Below, piece after piece: positions 1 through 8,652 of a DNA stretch of 27,201 nt; position 1 is the stretch's first letter, and each line of letters begins with the position of its first letter. The DNA lies in NCBI GenBank assembly GCA_038230515.1, contig JBBRND010000044.1, forward strand, positions 1-27,201, given 5' to 3'. Source of the stretch: JAPLDB01 sp038230515. GTDB taxonomy: Bacteria; Bacteroidota; Bacteroidia; AKYH767-A; 2013-40CM-41-45. Under the pieces are notes generated by a model. That model worked only from the letters and a program-made list of their open reading frames with translations, did not search any database and had not been told where the DNA came from. A program made the translations under genes and the position numbers.

Positions 1-154
1 CACTAAACACAACAGTGTTTTGCACTAAACACAACAGTGTTTTACACTAAACACAACAGTGTTTTGCACTAAACACAACAGTGTTTTGCACTAAACACAA
101 CAGTGTTGAGCACTAAACACAACAGTGTTGAGCACTAAACACTACAGTGTTGAG
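1..154. repeat. 22-bp tandem repeat array, seven units, open at the left edge
   Basis: Seven consecutive 22-bp units start at 1, 23, 45, 67, 89, 111 and 133. Each begins CACTAAACACAACAGTG (the last has CACTAAACACTACAGTG). Units 1, 3 and 4 end in TTTTG, unit 2 in TTTTA and units 5-7 in TTGAG. Each unit holds a small dyad, AACAC-AACA-GTGTT (5-bp arms, 4-nt centre). The array begins at base 1, so it probably continues outside the window. It lies beyond the 3' end of purB. A period of 22 is not a multiple of three, so no single reading frame runs through it as a protein repeat. Function unknown. Confidence 0.95.
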
Positions 155-308
155 CTGGCGTTTGCGAACATTTTTGTAGAAAATGAACACGGGCGCGGAA
201 TTTCTTACACTGCAAAATGGGCTGATGAGGATGCCTTTTTTTTGAAAAACTTTGTTTTCTCTTTATTTGATAAGTTTTTGCCGTTGCTGTTCGCAGCCCG
301 GAGCAATA

Positions 309-337
309 AATCTTACAAATGTAAGATTCAAATTTTT
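309..337 (+). terminator. Possible AT-rich hairpin terminator
   Basis: AATCTTACA (309-317) and TGTAAGATT (320-328) form a perfect 9-bp inverted repeat with a 2-nt centre, followed on the plus strand by a T run at about 332-340. It resembles a weak intrinsic terminator for plus-strand transcription coming out of the repeat array, but the stem is AT-rich and the tight loop could equally mark a protein-binding palindrome. I see no convincing gene in 155-398; the open frame there starts inside the tandem repeat and has no recognisable motifs. Confidence 0.35.
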
Positions 338-398
338 TTTGCTTTGATAGAGAAAAATTTCACCTGATCTGAAAATCTGCGGAAAATGGTTTCTTTCT

Positions 399-1742
399 TT
401 AAATCCCCGTGTAATTTCCGGGAGTTACCGCAAGCAATTCGTTCTTCACACTTTCTTTTATATCAAGAGAGGCAATAAAAGAGTGAATTTTTGCTTTCGT
501 CATCTTTTCGTTGGTACGGGTAAGTTCTTTCAGCTTCTCGTATGGATTCGGAAAATTTTCCCTACGCAAAATGGTCTGAATCGCTTCTGCTATTACCGCC
601 CAATTGTTTTCAAGATCGGCATCAATGGCAATGCGGTTCACTTTTATTTTGTTTAGTCCTTTAAGCAACGATTTCATTGCAACCAGAGTGTGCGCAAACG
701 GAACACCTACATTTCTCAGAACGGTAGAGTCCGTTAAGTCGCGCTGCAGGCGAGAAATGGGCAGCTTTGCAGAAAGATGTTCAAACAGTGCATTCGCCAT
801 CCCGAGATTCCCTTCGGAATTTTCAAAGTCAATGGGATTTACTTTGTGAGGCATAGCAGAAGAACCGATCTCTCCGGCTTTTATTTCCTGTTTGAAGTAA
901 TCCATGGAAATATACGTCCACACATCGCGGTTGAAATCAATGAGAATATTGTTGATGCGCTTCATGGCATCAAAAAGGGCGCAGAGATTATCGTAGTGCT
1001 CAATCTGTGTGGTGTGCTGCTGACGAACCAAGCCCAGCTTGTGTTGAACAAATTCATTGGCAAATTTCTTCCAGTCAATCTGCGGATAAGAAACATGATG
1101 TGCATTAAAGTTTCCTGATGCACCGCCAAATTTTGCGGTGAAGGGAATCTGCTTCAATAAAATGATTTGGTTATTCAAACGCTCAACAAAAACACTCATC
1201 TCTTTTCCTAATCGAGTAGGAGATGCAGGTTGTCCGTGCGTGCGGGAGAGCATGGCAATGTTTTTCCATTCTTCGGCAAGTTCATTAACTGCTGCAATTA
1301 CATTGTTGAGTTGAGGCAGGTAAATTTCCGTCACACAGTTTTTTATCGCCAGCGGAAAGGCAGTGTTGTTTATATCCTGCGATGTTAAACCGAAGTGAAC
1401 AAATTCTTTTAGTGTTGACATTCCCTCTTCTTCAATTTTCTTTTTCAGAAAATATTCAACGGCTTTTACATCGTGATTGGTGGTCTTTTCTGTTTCCTTT
1501 ATCTCTTTTGCAAAACCTTCAGAAAACCGGAGATAAATTTTTCTCAGCGAGTCAAACTTTGTTGCGTCAGCATTGTTTAGTGCGGTAAGCGGAATTTCAC
1601 ACAAGGCAATAAAGTATTCCACCTCCACAAGCAGCCGGTAACGGATAAGAGCGGATTCGGAAAAATACGCGGAAAGTTCTTCGGCTTGAGTCCAGTACCG
1701 TCCGTCAATTGGGGAAATTGCTGTGAGAGCGTTTAAGTCCAT
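399..1742 (-). CDS. purB: Adenylosuccinate lyase
   Basis: Cytosolic purine-biosynthesis enzyme of the fumarase/aspartase superfamily. It releases fumarate from SAICAR and from adenylosuccinate. The chosen ATG gives 447 residues starting MDLNALTAISPIDGRY, the conserved start of the family. The open frame extends 36 codons further upstream, but that stretch is not conserved-looking and covers the probable promoter. Visible motifs: TTNHDVKAVE (about 87-96), TSQDINNT (120-127), SRTHGQPA with the conserved His (166-173), and the signature loop GSSAMPHKVNP (293-303) carrying the catalytic Ser. Length and motif order are normal for the E. coli-type enzyme. It is transcribed alone, divergently from the efflux operon; no strong terminator is visible before the repeat array. 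Confidence 0.97.
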   Translation of the reverse strand: MDLNALTAISPIDGRYWTQAEELSAYFSESALIRYRLLVEVEYFIALCEIPLTALNNADATKFDSLRKIYLRFSEGFAKEIKETEKTTNHDVKAVEYFLKKKIEEEGMSTLKEFVHFGLTSQDINNTAFPLAIKNCVTEIYLPQLNNVIAAVNELAEEWKNIAMLSRTHGQPASPTRLGKEMSVFVERLNNQIILLKQIPFTAKFGGASGNFNAHHVSYPQIDWKKFANEFVQHKLGLVRQQHTTQIEHYDNLCALFDAMKRINNILIDFNRDVWTYISMDYFKQEIKAGEIGSSAMPHKVNPIDFENSEGNLGMANALFEHLSAKLPISRLQRDLTDSTVLRNVGVPFAHTLVAMKSLLKGLNKIKVNRIAIDADLENNWAVIAEAIQTILRRENFPNPYEKLKELTRTNEKMTKAKIHSFIASLDIKESVKNELLAVTPGNYTGI

Positions 1743-1891
1743 AGTGAAAAAAGAGGCGCGAAGATAGTTTGTTAAAGGGATACAATAAAAAGAAACACCG
1801 TTCGTCTTTGTGAATATTATTGCGGCTCTAGCCACAATTAAAATTGTCAATTATTGACCCTCAAAAAATTTTATTCCATGCAAAGTTTCAA

Positions 1892-1899
1892 TAGTTTTG
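1892..1899 (+). promoter_or_regulatory. Probable sigma-A -7 element for the efflux operon
   Basis: TAGTTTTG followed by C matches the Bacteroidota -7 consensus TAnnTTTG. The region 19 bp upstream is T-rich (TTT where TTG is expected). It lies about 120 bp before the outer-membrane factor start, leaving a fairly long leader. Confidence 0.45.
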
Positions 1900-2017
1900 C
1901 CGCCCCGTTTAAGAAACCATCTTTCGAGCAAAAAGGCAATTTTGAGCGGGGGTTTTCTGCCCCTTGAAATTCCTTCACGAAAGCGAGCAAAATACCACCA
2001 GCGAAACAACAACATTT

Positions 2018-3358
2018 ATGAAAAAAATAATTTTCTCCTTCTGCCTCCTTCTAACTTCAATAATTGCAGGTGCGCAGAATACCGCAAGTTCAACTACACT
2101 TTCACTTACTCAGGCAATTGATTACGCATACAACCATCAAAGTGCTTATCTGAATGCGGTGCTTGATGAGCAGATATCTACAGCACATGTAAAAGAAATT
2201 GTTGGAATCGGTTTGCCGCAGGTGAGCGGAAGTTTTGATGTGAAGGACTTTGTTGAAATTCCTACCTCGTTTATTCCGGCTGAATTTTTTGGTGGAAGAC
2301 CCGGAGAATTCATTCCTGTAAAATTCGGAACACGTTACCAGGCAGCAGCGGGAATTTCCGCTTCGCAGTTGGTTTTTGATCCTACTTATCTTATAGGCAT
2401 AAAAGCCACGAAGGGTTTGCGCGAACTTGCAAACAAGAATACACAGCGCACAAAAATTGAAACAGCCGTAACGGTGAGCAAAGCATACTATAATGTGTTG
2501 GTGAGCCGCGAGCGTATGCAATTGCTCGATGCAAACGTGATCCGCGTGAAAAAGCTGAAAGATGATACACAGGCATTGTACGATAATGGCTTCGTTGAAA
2601 AAATTGACCTCGACAGAATCGTTCTTACTTACAACAACATTGTTGCCGAGCGTGAAAATGTTTCGCGTTTACTTACGCTCGGAGATTATCTTTTGAAATA
2701 CCAGATCGGCATGGACATTTATTCCACCCTTGTTCTGGCTGATTCATTGAGTGATGAGCAGGTGAGAAACATTACTGTTAGTGCAGCAAAGCCGGATGTA
2801 AAAAACAGAATTGAATATTCCCTGATGCAGACAAACAGGGATCTGCAGGGATTGAATTTGAAAAGATACAAGGCAGGATACATTCCGAGTTTATTTGCTT
2901 ACGGAACGGTGAGCGCAAATGCTTCCCGCTCAAAGTTTGATATTTTTGATACAAGTAAGCGTTGGTATCCTATTGGAATTATTGGCGGCACGCTGCAATG
3001 GAATTTGTTTGACGGTTTTCAACGGGAGAAAAAAATCAAGCAGGCAAGTCTTGCGTTAAAGAAAGCGGAAAATGATTTACAGAATACAGAGAATGCGCTT
3101 GCGATGGAAGCGGAGAGCAATCGAACAAATTTGCAGAATTCACTTTCATCATTGAACACGCAGAAAAATAATCTTGAGTTAGCCAATGAAGTAGTGCGTG
3201 TATCAAAATTAAAATACGATCAGGGTGTTGGATCCAATCTCGAAGTGATCAATGCTGAAACATCACTGAAGGAAGCACAGACAAATTACTACAGTGCGCT
3301 GTATGATGCGCTGGTGGCGAAGGTTGATCTTGATAAATCAATGGGAAGCATTAAATAA
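2018..3358 (+). CDS. TolC-family outer-membrane efflux protein
   Basis: Outer-membrane channel of a tripartite RND exporter (OEP/TolC family). The chosen start gives a 446-residue precursor beginning MKKIIFSFCLLLTSIIAGAQ, a standard signal peptide ending in AQ, as is frequent in Bacteroidota. An in-frame start 18 codons upstream would put a polar stretch before the signal peptide and is unlikely. There is no lipobox Cys, so it is not lipid-anchored. The mature part shows the long helical repeats of the family, including the C-terminal half-repeat with KLKYDQGVGSNLEVINAET, in which the GxxSxLEVLxAE-type turn is recognisable, followed by LKEAQTNYYSALYDALVAKVDL. It is first of three co-directional genes (adaptor 91 bp downstream). 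The exported substrate cannot be told from sequence. Confidence 0.93.
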   Translation: MKKIIFSFCLLLTSIIAGAQNTASSTTLSLTQAIDYAYNHQSAYLNAVLDEQISTAHVKEIVGIGLPQVSGSFDVKDFVEIPTSFIPAEFFGGRPGEFIPVKFGTRYQAAAGISASQLVFDPTYLIGIKATKGLRELANKNTQRTKIETAVTVSKAYYNVLVSRERMQLLDANVIRVKKLKDDTQALYDNGFVEKIDLDRIVLTYNNIVAERENVSRLLTLGDYLLKYQIGMDIYSTLVLADSLSDEQVRNITVSAAKPDVKNRIEYSLMQTNRDLQGLNLKRYKAGYIPSLFAYGTVSANASRSKFDIFDTSKRWYPIGIIGGTLQWNLFDGFQREKKIKQASLALKKAENDLQNTENALAMEAESNRTNLQNSLSSLNTQKNNLELANEVVRVSKLKYDQGVGSNLEVINAETSLKEAQTNYYSALYDALVAKVDLDKSMGSIK

Positions 3359-3449
3359 GAAATAAAACGAAGTAGGCAGTAAGCAGTACACAATGAAGAT
3401 AAAAAATACAAGAAATAAAATCAGAAATAGAAATACAATCACAATCAAT

Positions 3450-4568
3450 ATGAAAAAAATAATCACATTTGTTTTGGTAGCTGCAGTTGTTGCTTCTTGC
3501 AGCAAGTCAGGTTCAACGGATAAAAAGACAGAACTTGAGAGTTTGAAGAAGCAACAGGCGGAGCTGAAAGATAAAATTATAAAGCTCGAAGCAGAAGTTG
3601 CATTGACTGATACGTCAAAAGATACTAAGGGAAAAATGGTTGCTGTTACTGATATGCAGCCGAAACCCTTTATGCATTACATAGAAGTGCAGGCAAAAAT
3701 TGAAGGCGATGAAGATGTAAACGTTGCTGCAGAAATGCCGGGCACTGTTACAGATGTTCTCGTGAAAGCAGGTGATCATGTTTCAAAAGGGCAGGTGCTT
3801 GCAACGCTTGATGACAGGGCAGTTCGTCAGCAGGTGGATGCAATGAAGTCTCAGGTGGATATGGCAGTAACAATGTACAACCGTCAGAAAAATTTGTGGG
3901 ATCAGAAGATCGGAAGTGAAGTTCAGTTCATCCAGGCAAAGACACAAAAGGAATCCATGGAAAAACAATACGCGGGTTTGCAGGAGCAATGGGATATGAC
4001 TCGCATCAAATCACCGATTAACGGAACGGTTGACGAAGTCAGCATAAAAGTTGGCTCAGCCTCAGCACCCGGGTTTCCTGCTGTTCGCGTGGTGAATCTT
4101 ACTTCGCTGAAAGTAAAAGGAGAAGTTGCAGAGTCATTCATTAGCAAAGTAAAAGACGGAAATGATGTAGTGGTTTCTTTTCCTGATGAAGGCAAGGAAG
4201 TTAAAACAAAACTTTCTTACTCCGGGCAAGCGATCAACAAGCTGAACAGAACCTTTAACGTGGAAGTGCGATTGAATGCGAAGGATGGAGATTTTCATCC
4301 CAACCAGGTTTGTGTGTTGAAAATTGCTGACTACACTTCGTCAAACGCATTTGTGGTTCCAGTAGGTGCAGTTCAAAAATCTTCTGACGGAGAATTTGTT
4401 TACATCGCATCTTCGGAAAACGGAAAAACAGTTGCTATGAGAAAACAAGTTCAGTCAGGCGTTACTTACAACGGACTAACAGAAATTAAAAGCGGACTTG
4501 CAAGCGGGGATCAGGTTATCACTCTTGGTTATCAAAATGTGATTGAAGGGGACGCCATTAAACTTTAA
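3450..4568 (+). CDS. RND efflux periplasmic adaptor lipoprotein (HlyD/MFP family)
   Basis: Membrane-fusion protein linking the inner-membrane pump to the outer-membrane channel. The chosen ATG gives 372 residues; 19 upstream in-frame codons are Asn/Arg/Lys-rich and are not a signal. The start reads MKKIITFVLVAAVVASC, with a lipobox Cys at 17, so the mature protein is probably lipidated. Next comes a short Lys/Glu coiled coil (about 27-52), then a split lipoyl domain whose first half has PGTVTDVLVKAGDHVSKGQ and second half SPINGTVDEVSIKVG, with a helical hairpin between them. Beta-barrel and membrane-proximal domains follow, ending in SGLASGDQVITLGYQNVIEGD, typical of the family. It is 88 bp before the permease; the spacer contains an inverted repeat. 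Confidence 0.94.
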   Translation: MKKIITFVLVAAVVASCSKSGSTDKKTELESLKKQQAELKDKIIKLEAEVALTDTSKDTKGKMVAVTDMQPKPFMHYIEVQAKIEGDEDVNVAAEMPGTVTDVLVKAGDHVSKGQVLATLDDRAVRQQVDAMKSQVDMAVTMYNRQKNLWDQKIGSEVQFIQAKTQKESMEKQYAGLQEQWDMTRIKSPINGTVDEVSIKVGSASAPGFPAVRVVNLTSLKVKGEVAESFISKVKDGNDVVVSFPDEGKEVKTKLSYSGQAINKLNRTFNVEVRLNAKDGDFHPNQVCVLKIADYTSSNAFVVPVGAVQKSSDGEFVYIASSENGKTVAMRKQVQSGVTYNGLTEIKSGLASGDQVITLGYQNVIEGDAIKL

Positions 4569-4579
4569 AAAAAACAGAA

Positions 4580-4613
4580 CGCTGATCGTTATGATTTTTA
4601 TGATTGATCAGCG
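4580..4613. repeat. Inverted repeat between adaptor and permease genes
   Basis: CGCTGATC (4580-4587) and GATCAGCG (4606-4613) form an 8-bp perfect stem around an AT-rich 18-nt loop that repeats TTATGATT. Further ATCATCATAAC and CGTCATCAG words follow up to about 4638. The mix of TGATT/ATCATAA words and CGCTGAT ends resembles dispersed intergenic repeats seen in environmental Bacteroidota. It could also be an RNA hairpin that tunes the ratio of adaptor to permease. No U run follows, so it is not an intrinsic terminator. Confidence 0.6.
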
Positions 4614-4656
4614 ATCATCATAACAATCCGCGTCATCAGAGTTCAAAAGATATTTT

Positions 4657-7600
4657 ATGAAAGACGACAACAAACACAAAGAATTCAAACCCTCCAGTTG
4701 GGCGATTGAAAACCGAACGGCTATTTTCATCATAACCATTCTTCTTTCGCTTGCAGGAATTTCTGCTTACAACTCGTTGCCGAAGGAAAGTTTTCCTGAC
4801 ATCTCACTACCGAACATTTATGTCAGCGTGGTGTATCCTGGAACTGCCCCTAAGGACATGGAGAACTTAATTGTTCGCCCGATAGAGAAAGAGTGCAGAA
4901 GTATTGCAGGGGTTAAAAAAGTGAAAAGTAATTCGCTTCAGGATTATTGTAACGTGGTGGTTGAGTTCAGCAGCGATGTAAATACGGAAGTTGCAAAACA
5001 AAAAGTGAAAGATGCTGTGGACCGTGCGAAAAGCAATCTGCCGCAGGACTTACCGAACGATCCGCAAATCATTGAAGTGAATTTTGCAGATCTGCCGATC
5101 ATGTACGTGAACATTTCTGGTAACTACGATCTAGCGAAGTTGAAAAAATATGCTGATGATACTAAAGATCGTCTCGAAGAAATGAAGGAGGTAAAGCAGG
5201 TGGATGTGATCGGTGCGCTTGAGCGTGAGATACAAATCAACGTGGACATGTTGAAGATGCAGGCAGCGCGCCTTTCGATGTATGATATTTACAATGCTGT
5301 GAGCAATGAGAACAGAACTATTCCTGGCGGCACCTTGAAGATGGAAGCGGAACGCAGAAGCATAAGCGTGAGCGGTGAATTCAAAAACGTTCAACAGATT
5401 GGAGACATCGTAATAAATTCCATTGACGGAAAGGCAATTTACCTGAAAGACATTGCAGATGTAAAAGACGGTTTCAAAGAACAGGAATCGTATGCGCGTC
5501 TAGATCACAAAAATGTAATAACGCTCAGCGTGGTGAAACGCAAAGGAGAAAATCTCATTCAGGCATCCGATAAAATTGTAGCACTGGTAAATGATCTCAA
5601 AGCAAACTCTTGGCCAAAAGATTTAGTGGTGACATTAACAGGCGATCAAAGTGAAATGACAAGATCAACATTGCACGATCTCATCAACACTATTATCATC
5701 GGCTTCATTCTCGTGTTTCTCATTCTCATGTTCTTCATGGGAACTACGAATGCCTTCTTCGTTGCCATGAGCGTACCGTTGAGCATGGCTCTTACATTCA
5801 TTGCCCTGCCAAGCATCGGTGCATTGATCGGAACAAGCATGACGCTGAACATGATTGTACTCTTTGGAATATTGATGGCACTTGGCATTGTTGTGGATGA
5901 TGCCATCGTAGTAATTGAAAACACGCACCGCATTTTTGCAAATGGAAAAGTTCCGATTCTTAAAGCTGCAAAGATGGCTGCCGGAGAAGTTTTTCTTCCT
6001 GTGTTATCAGGTACGTTAACAACACTTGCACCATTTGTTCCGCTGCTATTCTGGAAAGGAGTAATTGGAAAGTTCATGTTCTTCCTGCCAGTTACGCTTA
6101 TCATCACACTCACGGCTTCGCTGGTGGTTGCATATATTATCAATCCTGTGTTTGCAGTAACATACATGAAACCGCATGACGAAAAAGATTACGATCCGCG
6201 CAAGAAATTAAATCTCTCTCTTCTTCTTTTCGGAATTGTAATTGTGTTGAGTTATCTGACTGGCAACTTCGGCTTCGGAAATTTTGCAGTGCTCATGCTC
6301 ATCATGAATCTTCTCAATCGGTTCTGGCTGCATAAAGTGTTGGTGCGTTTTCAAACAGGCACCTGGCCACGTATTCAGAACCGCTATCGCAAAATGTTAG
6401 TGTGGTGTTTGAATCGTCCTTACAAAATGTTGTTCGGCACACTCGGAGTTTTCATTATCTCGCTCGTGATGCTTAGTATCCGAAATGGAGGGATCAGTTT
6501 CTTTCCGATGGCTGATCCTAATTTTGTTTTTGTTTATACATCGCTGCCCGTTGGTACCGATCAGGCATACACAGACAGTGTTACAAAAATTGTTGAAGAC
6601 AAAGTTTACAAAGCAGTTGACTGGCCCAACCCGATGGTGAAATCAATTATTGCAAACGTTACGGTGAGTGTTACCGATCCGCAGGATGAAGACCAGGGAA
6701 GCTATCCGAACAAGAGCAAGGTTCAGGTTGCGTTTGTTGAGTACGCAAAACGCAACGGACAATCAACTGCAAAGTATCTTGATAAGATTCGTGCAGCGGT
6801 GAAAGGAGTTCCGGGCGCTGAAATTACAGTAGCGCAGGAACAGGGAGGACCTCCCGTTGGAAAGCCCGTGAACATTGAAGTGGCAGGAGATAATTACGAA
6901 GACATTGTTGCTACCAGCAAAGGATTGAAACGCTACCTCGATTCGCTTCACATTGAAGGCGTGGAGGAATTGCGGAGTGACTTACAGGATCGGAAACCAC
7001 AGATCACTTTCAACATTGACCGCGAGCGCGCTAACCGTGAAGGTATTTCCACCACACAGATCGGTCGCGAAATTCAAAGTGCTGTTCTTGGCTGGGAAGC
7101 ATCCAAGTTCAGAGATCTGGATGATGATTACAAAATTGAATTGCGTTACAAACCCGAACAACGCAACAACGTTGATCTTCTAAGCAACGTTCACATCCTT
7201 TACCGAGATATGGCTATGAACGGAATGGTGCGCGATGTGCCAATGAGTGCCTTCGTGAAAATAAAATATGACGACACATACGGAATCATCAAACGTAAAA
7301 ACCAAAAACGCATTGTTACCATTTCATCAAACGTGCTGGGCGGATACAACGAGCAAGCCGTAGTGAGTGAAGTGCAGAAAGCGGCTGCGGGTTTTAATCC
7401 GATGAATAATATCACCATAAAATTTACCGGCTCACAGGAAGAGCAGGCAGAGACGGGTGCGTTCCTCGGCTGGGCAATGATGATGAGCATTATGCTTATC
7501 GTACTTATTCTCGTGCTGCAGTTCAACTCCTTCAGTAAGCCGTTGATTATTCTTGCCGAAATTGTGTTCAGCATCATCGGTGTGTTTCTCGGGTTCTCAT

Positions 7601-8088
7601 TATGGAAAATGGAATTCAGTATAGTAATGAGCGGTGTTGGAATTATTGCCCTTGCAGGTATTGTGGTGCGAAACGGAATTCTCCTTGTTGAATTTACCGA
7701 TCTGCTGCGCTCTAAAGGCGTTCCTGTTTTTGATGCCATTGTGGAAGCGGGACGAACACGGATGACTCCCGTAATTCTTACTGCCTGCGCTACCATGCTT
7801 GGCTTATTGCCTCTGGCCGTTGGATTGAACATTGACTTTGGTGAATTGCTCACTCACTTCAACCCGCATATTTATTTTGGTGGAGACAGCACTGCCTTCT
7901 GGGGACCGCTTAGCTGGACAATGATTTTCGGTTTGGGTTTTGCAACGTTCCTTACTCTCATTATGGTTCCGGTCATGTACTTAATAACTGAGCGAATCAG
8001 AAACAGAGTGCGCAAGTTGAGAAATCTTCCGCTCGATGCTGGCGTGAATGCAAAGCCGGTGTCGGAGTTGGTGGAAGCCGCGATCTGA
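4657..8088 (+). CDS. RND-family inner-membrane efflux permease
   Basis: Proton-driven inner-membrane pump of a tripartite exporter (AcrB/MMPL superfamily, HAE-like), 1143 residues. The N-terminal helix (about 17-38) is followed by a large periplasmic domain. A block of transmembrane helices at roughly 340-500 contains GIVVDDAIVVIENT (about 409-422), with the paired Asp of the TM4 proton relay. A short extra membrane segment near 515-560 precedes the second half, with its own periplasmic domain and TM block (about 945-1120). In TM10, where AcrB has the relay Lys in AKNAIL, this protein has VRNGIL, so Arg (about residue 1005) replaces Lys. Last gene of the operon. Substrate class unknown; the heavy-metal subgroup is unlikely because no Met/His-rich metal sites stand out. 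Confidence 0.95.
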   Translation: MKDDNKHKEFKPSSWAIENRTAIFIITILLSLAGISAYNSLPKESFPDISLPNIYVSVVYPGTAPKDMENLIVRPIEKECRSIAGVKKVKSNSLQDYCNVVVEFSSDVNTEVAKQKVKDAVDRAKSNLPQDLPNDPQIIEVNFADLPIMYVNISGNYDLAKLKKYADDTKDRLEEMKEVKQVDVIGALEREIQINVDMLKMQAARLSMYDIYNAVSNENRTIPGGTLKMEAERRSISVSGEFKNVQQIGDIVINSIDGKAIYLKDIADVKDGFKEQESYARLDHKNVITLSVVKRKGENLIQASDKIVALVNDLKANSWPKDLVVTLTGDQSEMTRSTLHDLINTIIIGFILVFLILMFFMGTTNAFFVAMSVPLSMALTFIALPSIGALIGTSMTLNMIVLFGILMALGIVVDDAIVVIENTHRIFANGKVPILKAAKMAAGEVFLPVLSGTLTTLAPFVPLLFWKGVIGKFMFFLPVTLIITLTASLVVAYIINPVFAVTYMKPHDEKDYDPRKKLNLSLLLFGIVIVLSYLTGNFGFGNFAVLMLIMNLLNRFWLHKVLVRFQTGTWPRIQNRYRKMLVWCLNRPYKMLFGTLGVFIISLVMLSIRNGGISFFPMADPNFVFVYTSLPVGTDQAYTDSVTKIVEDKVYKAVDWPNPMVKSIIANVTVSVTDPQDEDQGSYPNKSKVQVAFVEYAKRNGQSTAKYLDKIRAAVKGVPGAEITVAQEQGGPPVGKPVNIEVAGDNYEDIVATSKGLKRYLDSLHIEGVEELRSDLQDRKPQITFNIDRERANREGISTTQIGREIQSAVLGWEASKFRDLDDDYKIELRYKPEQRNNVDLLSNVHILYRDMAMNGMVRDVPMSAFVKIKYDDTYGIIKRKNQKRIVTISSNVLGGYNEQAVVSEVQKAAAGFNPMNNITIKFTGSQEEQAETGAFLGWAMMMSIMLIVLILVLQFNSFSKPLIILAEIVFSIIGVFLGFSLWKMEFSIVMSGVGIIALAGIVVRNGILLVEFTDLLRSKGVPVFDAIVEAGRTRMTPVILTACATMLGLLPLAVGLNIDFGELLTHFNPHIYFGGDSTAFWGPLSWTMIFGLGFATFLTLIMVPVMYLITERIRNRVRKLRNLPLDAGVNAKPVSELVEAAI

Positions 8089-8309
8089 AAAAATAAAAGA
8101 TCAGGACCCCTCCCGATTCAATTATTATCGAGAGCGATAGTGTTTAGCTCCTAATCACGTGTCCTCCGGTCATCCGCTGTATTTTTCTTTCTCGTATTTT
8201 TTTTAAATTGTAAAAAAGGATGCCACTCCTGTCTAGGCTATTTCACAAAGTGTCCGCTCAGTGGCAACCATTCTTAGAAAAAAGGGGGTAAAGATATAGC
8301 CATTCCGGT
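8089..8309. other. Gene-free segment next to the ClC remnant
   Basis: No plausible gene on either strand. The minus-strand similarity to ClC channels stops at about 8310, and the sequence between about 8225 and 8310 is unrelated to the channel family. That abrupt switch suggests an old insertion or deletion breakpoint, possibly the end of a lost mobile element. I cannot identify the element and see no inverted-repeat pair. No convincing terminator for the efflux operon is visible. Confidence 0.4.
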
Positions 8310-8652
8310 GCCTACTTTATAGTTTTGCTTTGGTATTGATAATTCAATTGCCGCTGTTACCTTGGGATGCAACTGTAACGAAAAAAAGTGCGTATTTTTC
8401 AACCAGCCACCATGCTACAACAAAACTTAAAGGGCGTAATTATAAAGTAACTCCAACCCGCCTGCTTAAAAAGATAGAGTGCTAATGATTCAGAGAGTGA
8501 AAATAGTTTTGCAAACAATACTGCATAAAGCCCGATTATAGATGCCCAACCCAATAACGCAAAGTGTTTAAAAAGTCCTTCTTTAGTGTGCTGTTTTCAA
8601 GCGAATCAAACTTTGATTTAAACCAGACTTTGAAAAGGTTTATGTAGTTCAT
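8310..8652 (-). pseudogene. Decayed chloride-channel (ClC) gene, N-terminal part only
   Basis: On the minus strand an ATG at 8652 opens MNYINLFKVWFKSKFD and LKKDFLNTLRYWVG. A shift near 8546 continues WASIIGLYAVLFAKLFSLSE and SYFIITP. A second shift near 8430 gives FVVAWWLVEKYALFF. Further shifts near 8370-8380, one beside a run of seven A, give YSCIP and then KVTAAIELSIPKQNYKV. Read in order this matches the first ~120 residues of Bacteroidota ClC family channels/antiporters: cytoplasmic start, FAKLF-ALAEE helix, FIITP...AWWLVKKYAP, then the selectivity-filter motif GSGIPQVxAAIEL. At least three frameshifts, in-frame stops and loss of everything after residue ~120 make it non-functional. The similarity is from my memory of the family, not a search. 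Confidence 0.82.

Noticed and set aside
1..154. CRISPR array
   Set aside because: Units are contiguous 22-bp repeats with no unique spacers, and no cas genes are present.
125..367. 80-codon plus-strand frame starting in the 22-bp repeat
   Set aside because: GTG start inside a tandem repeat, no recognisable motifs, low-complexity Phe/Leu-rich content from T-rich DNA.
1743..1850. 36-codon N-terminal extension of purB
   Set aside because: The family starts at MDLNALTAISPIDGRY; the extension is not family-like and occupies the probable promoter.
5646..6167. 173-codon minus-strand frame inside the RND permease gene
   Set aside because: Antisense shadow of a strongly supported coding region; Met/Thr-rich composition is the complement of membrane-helix codons.
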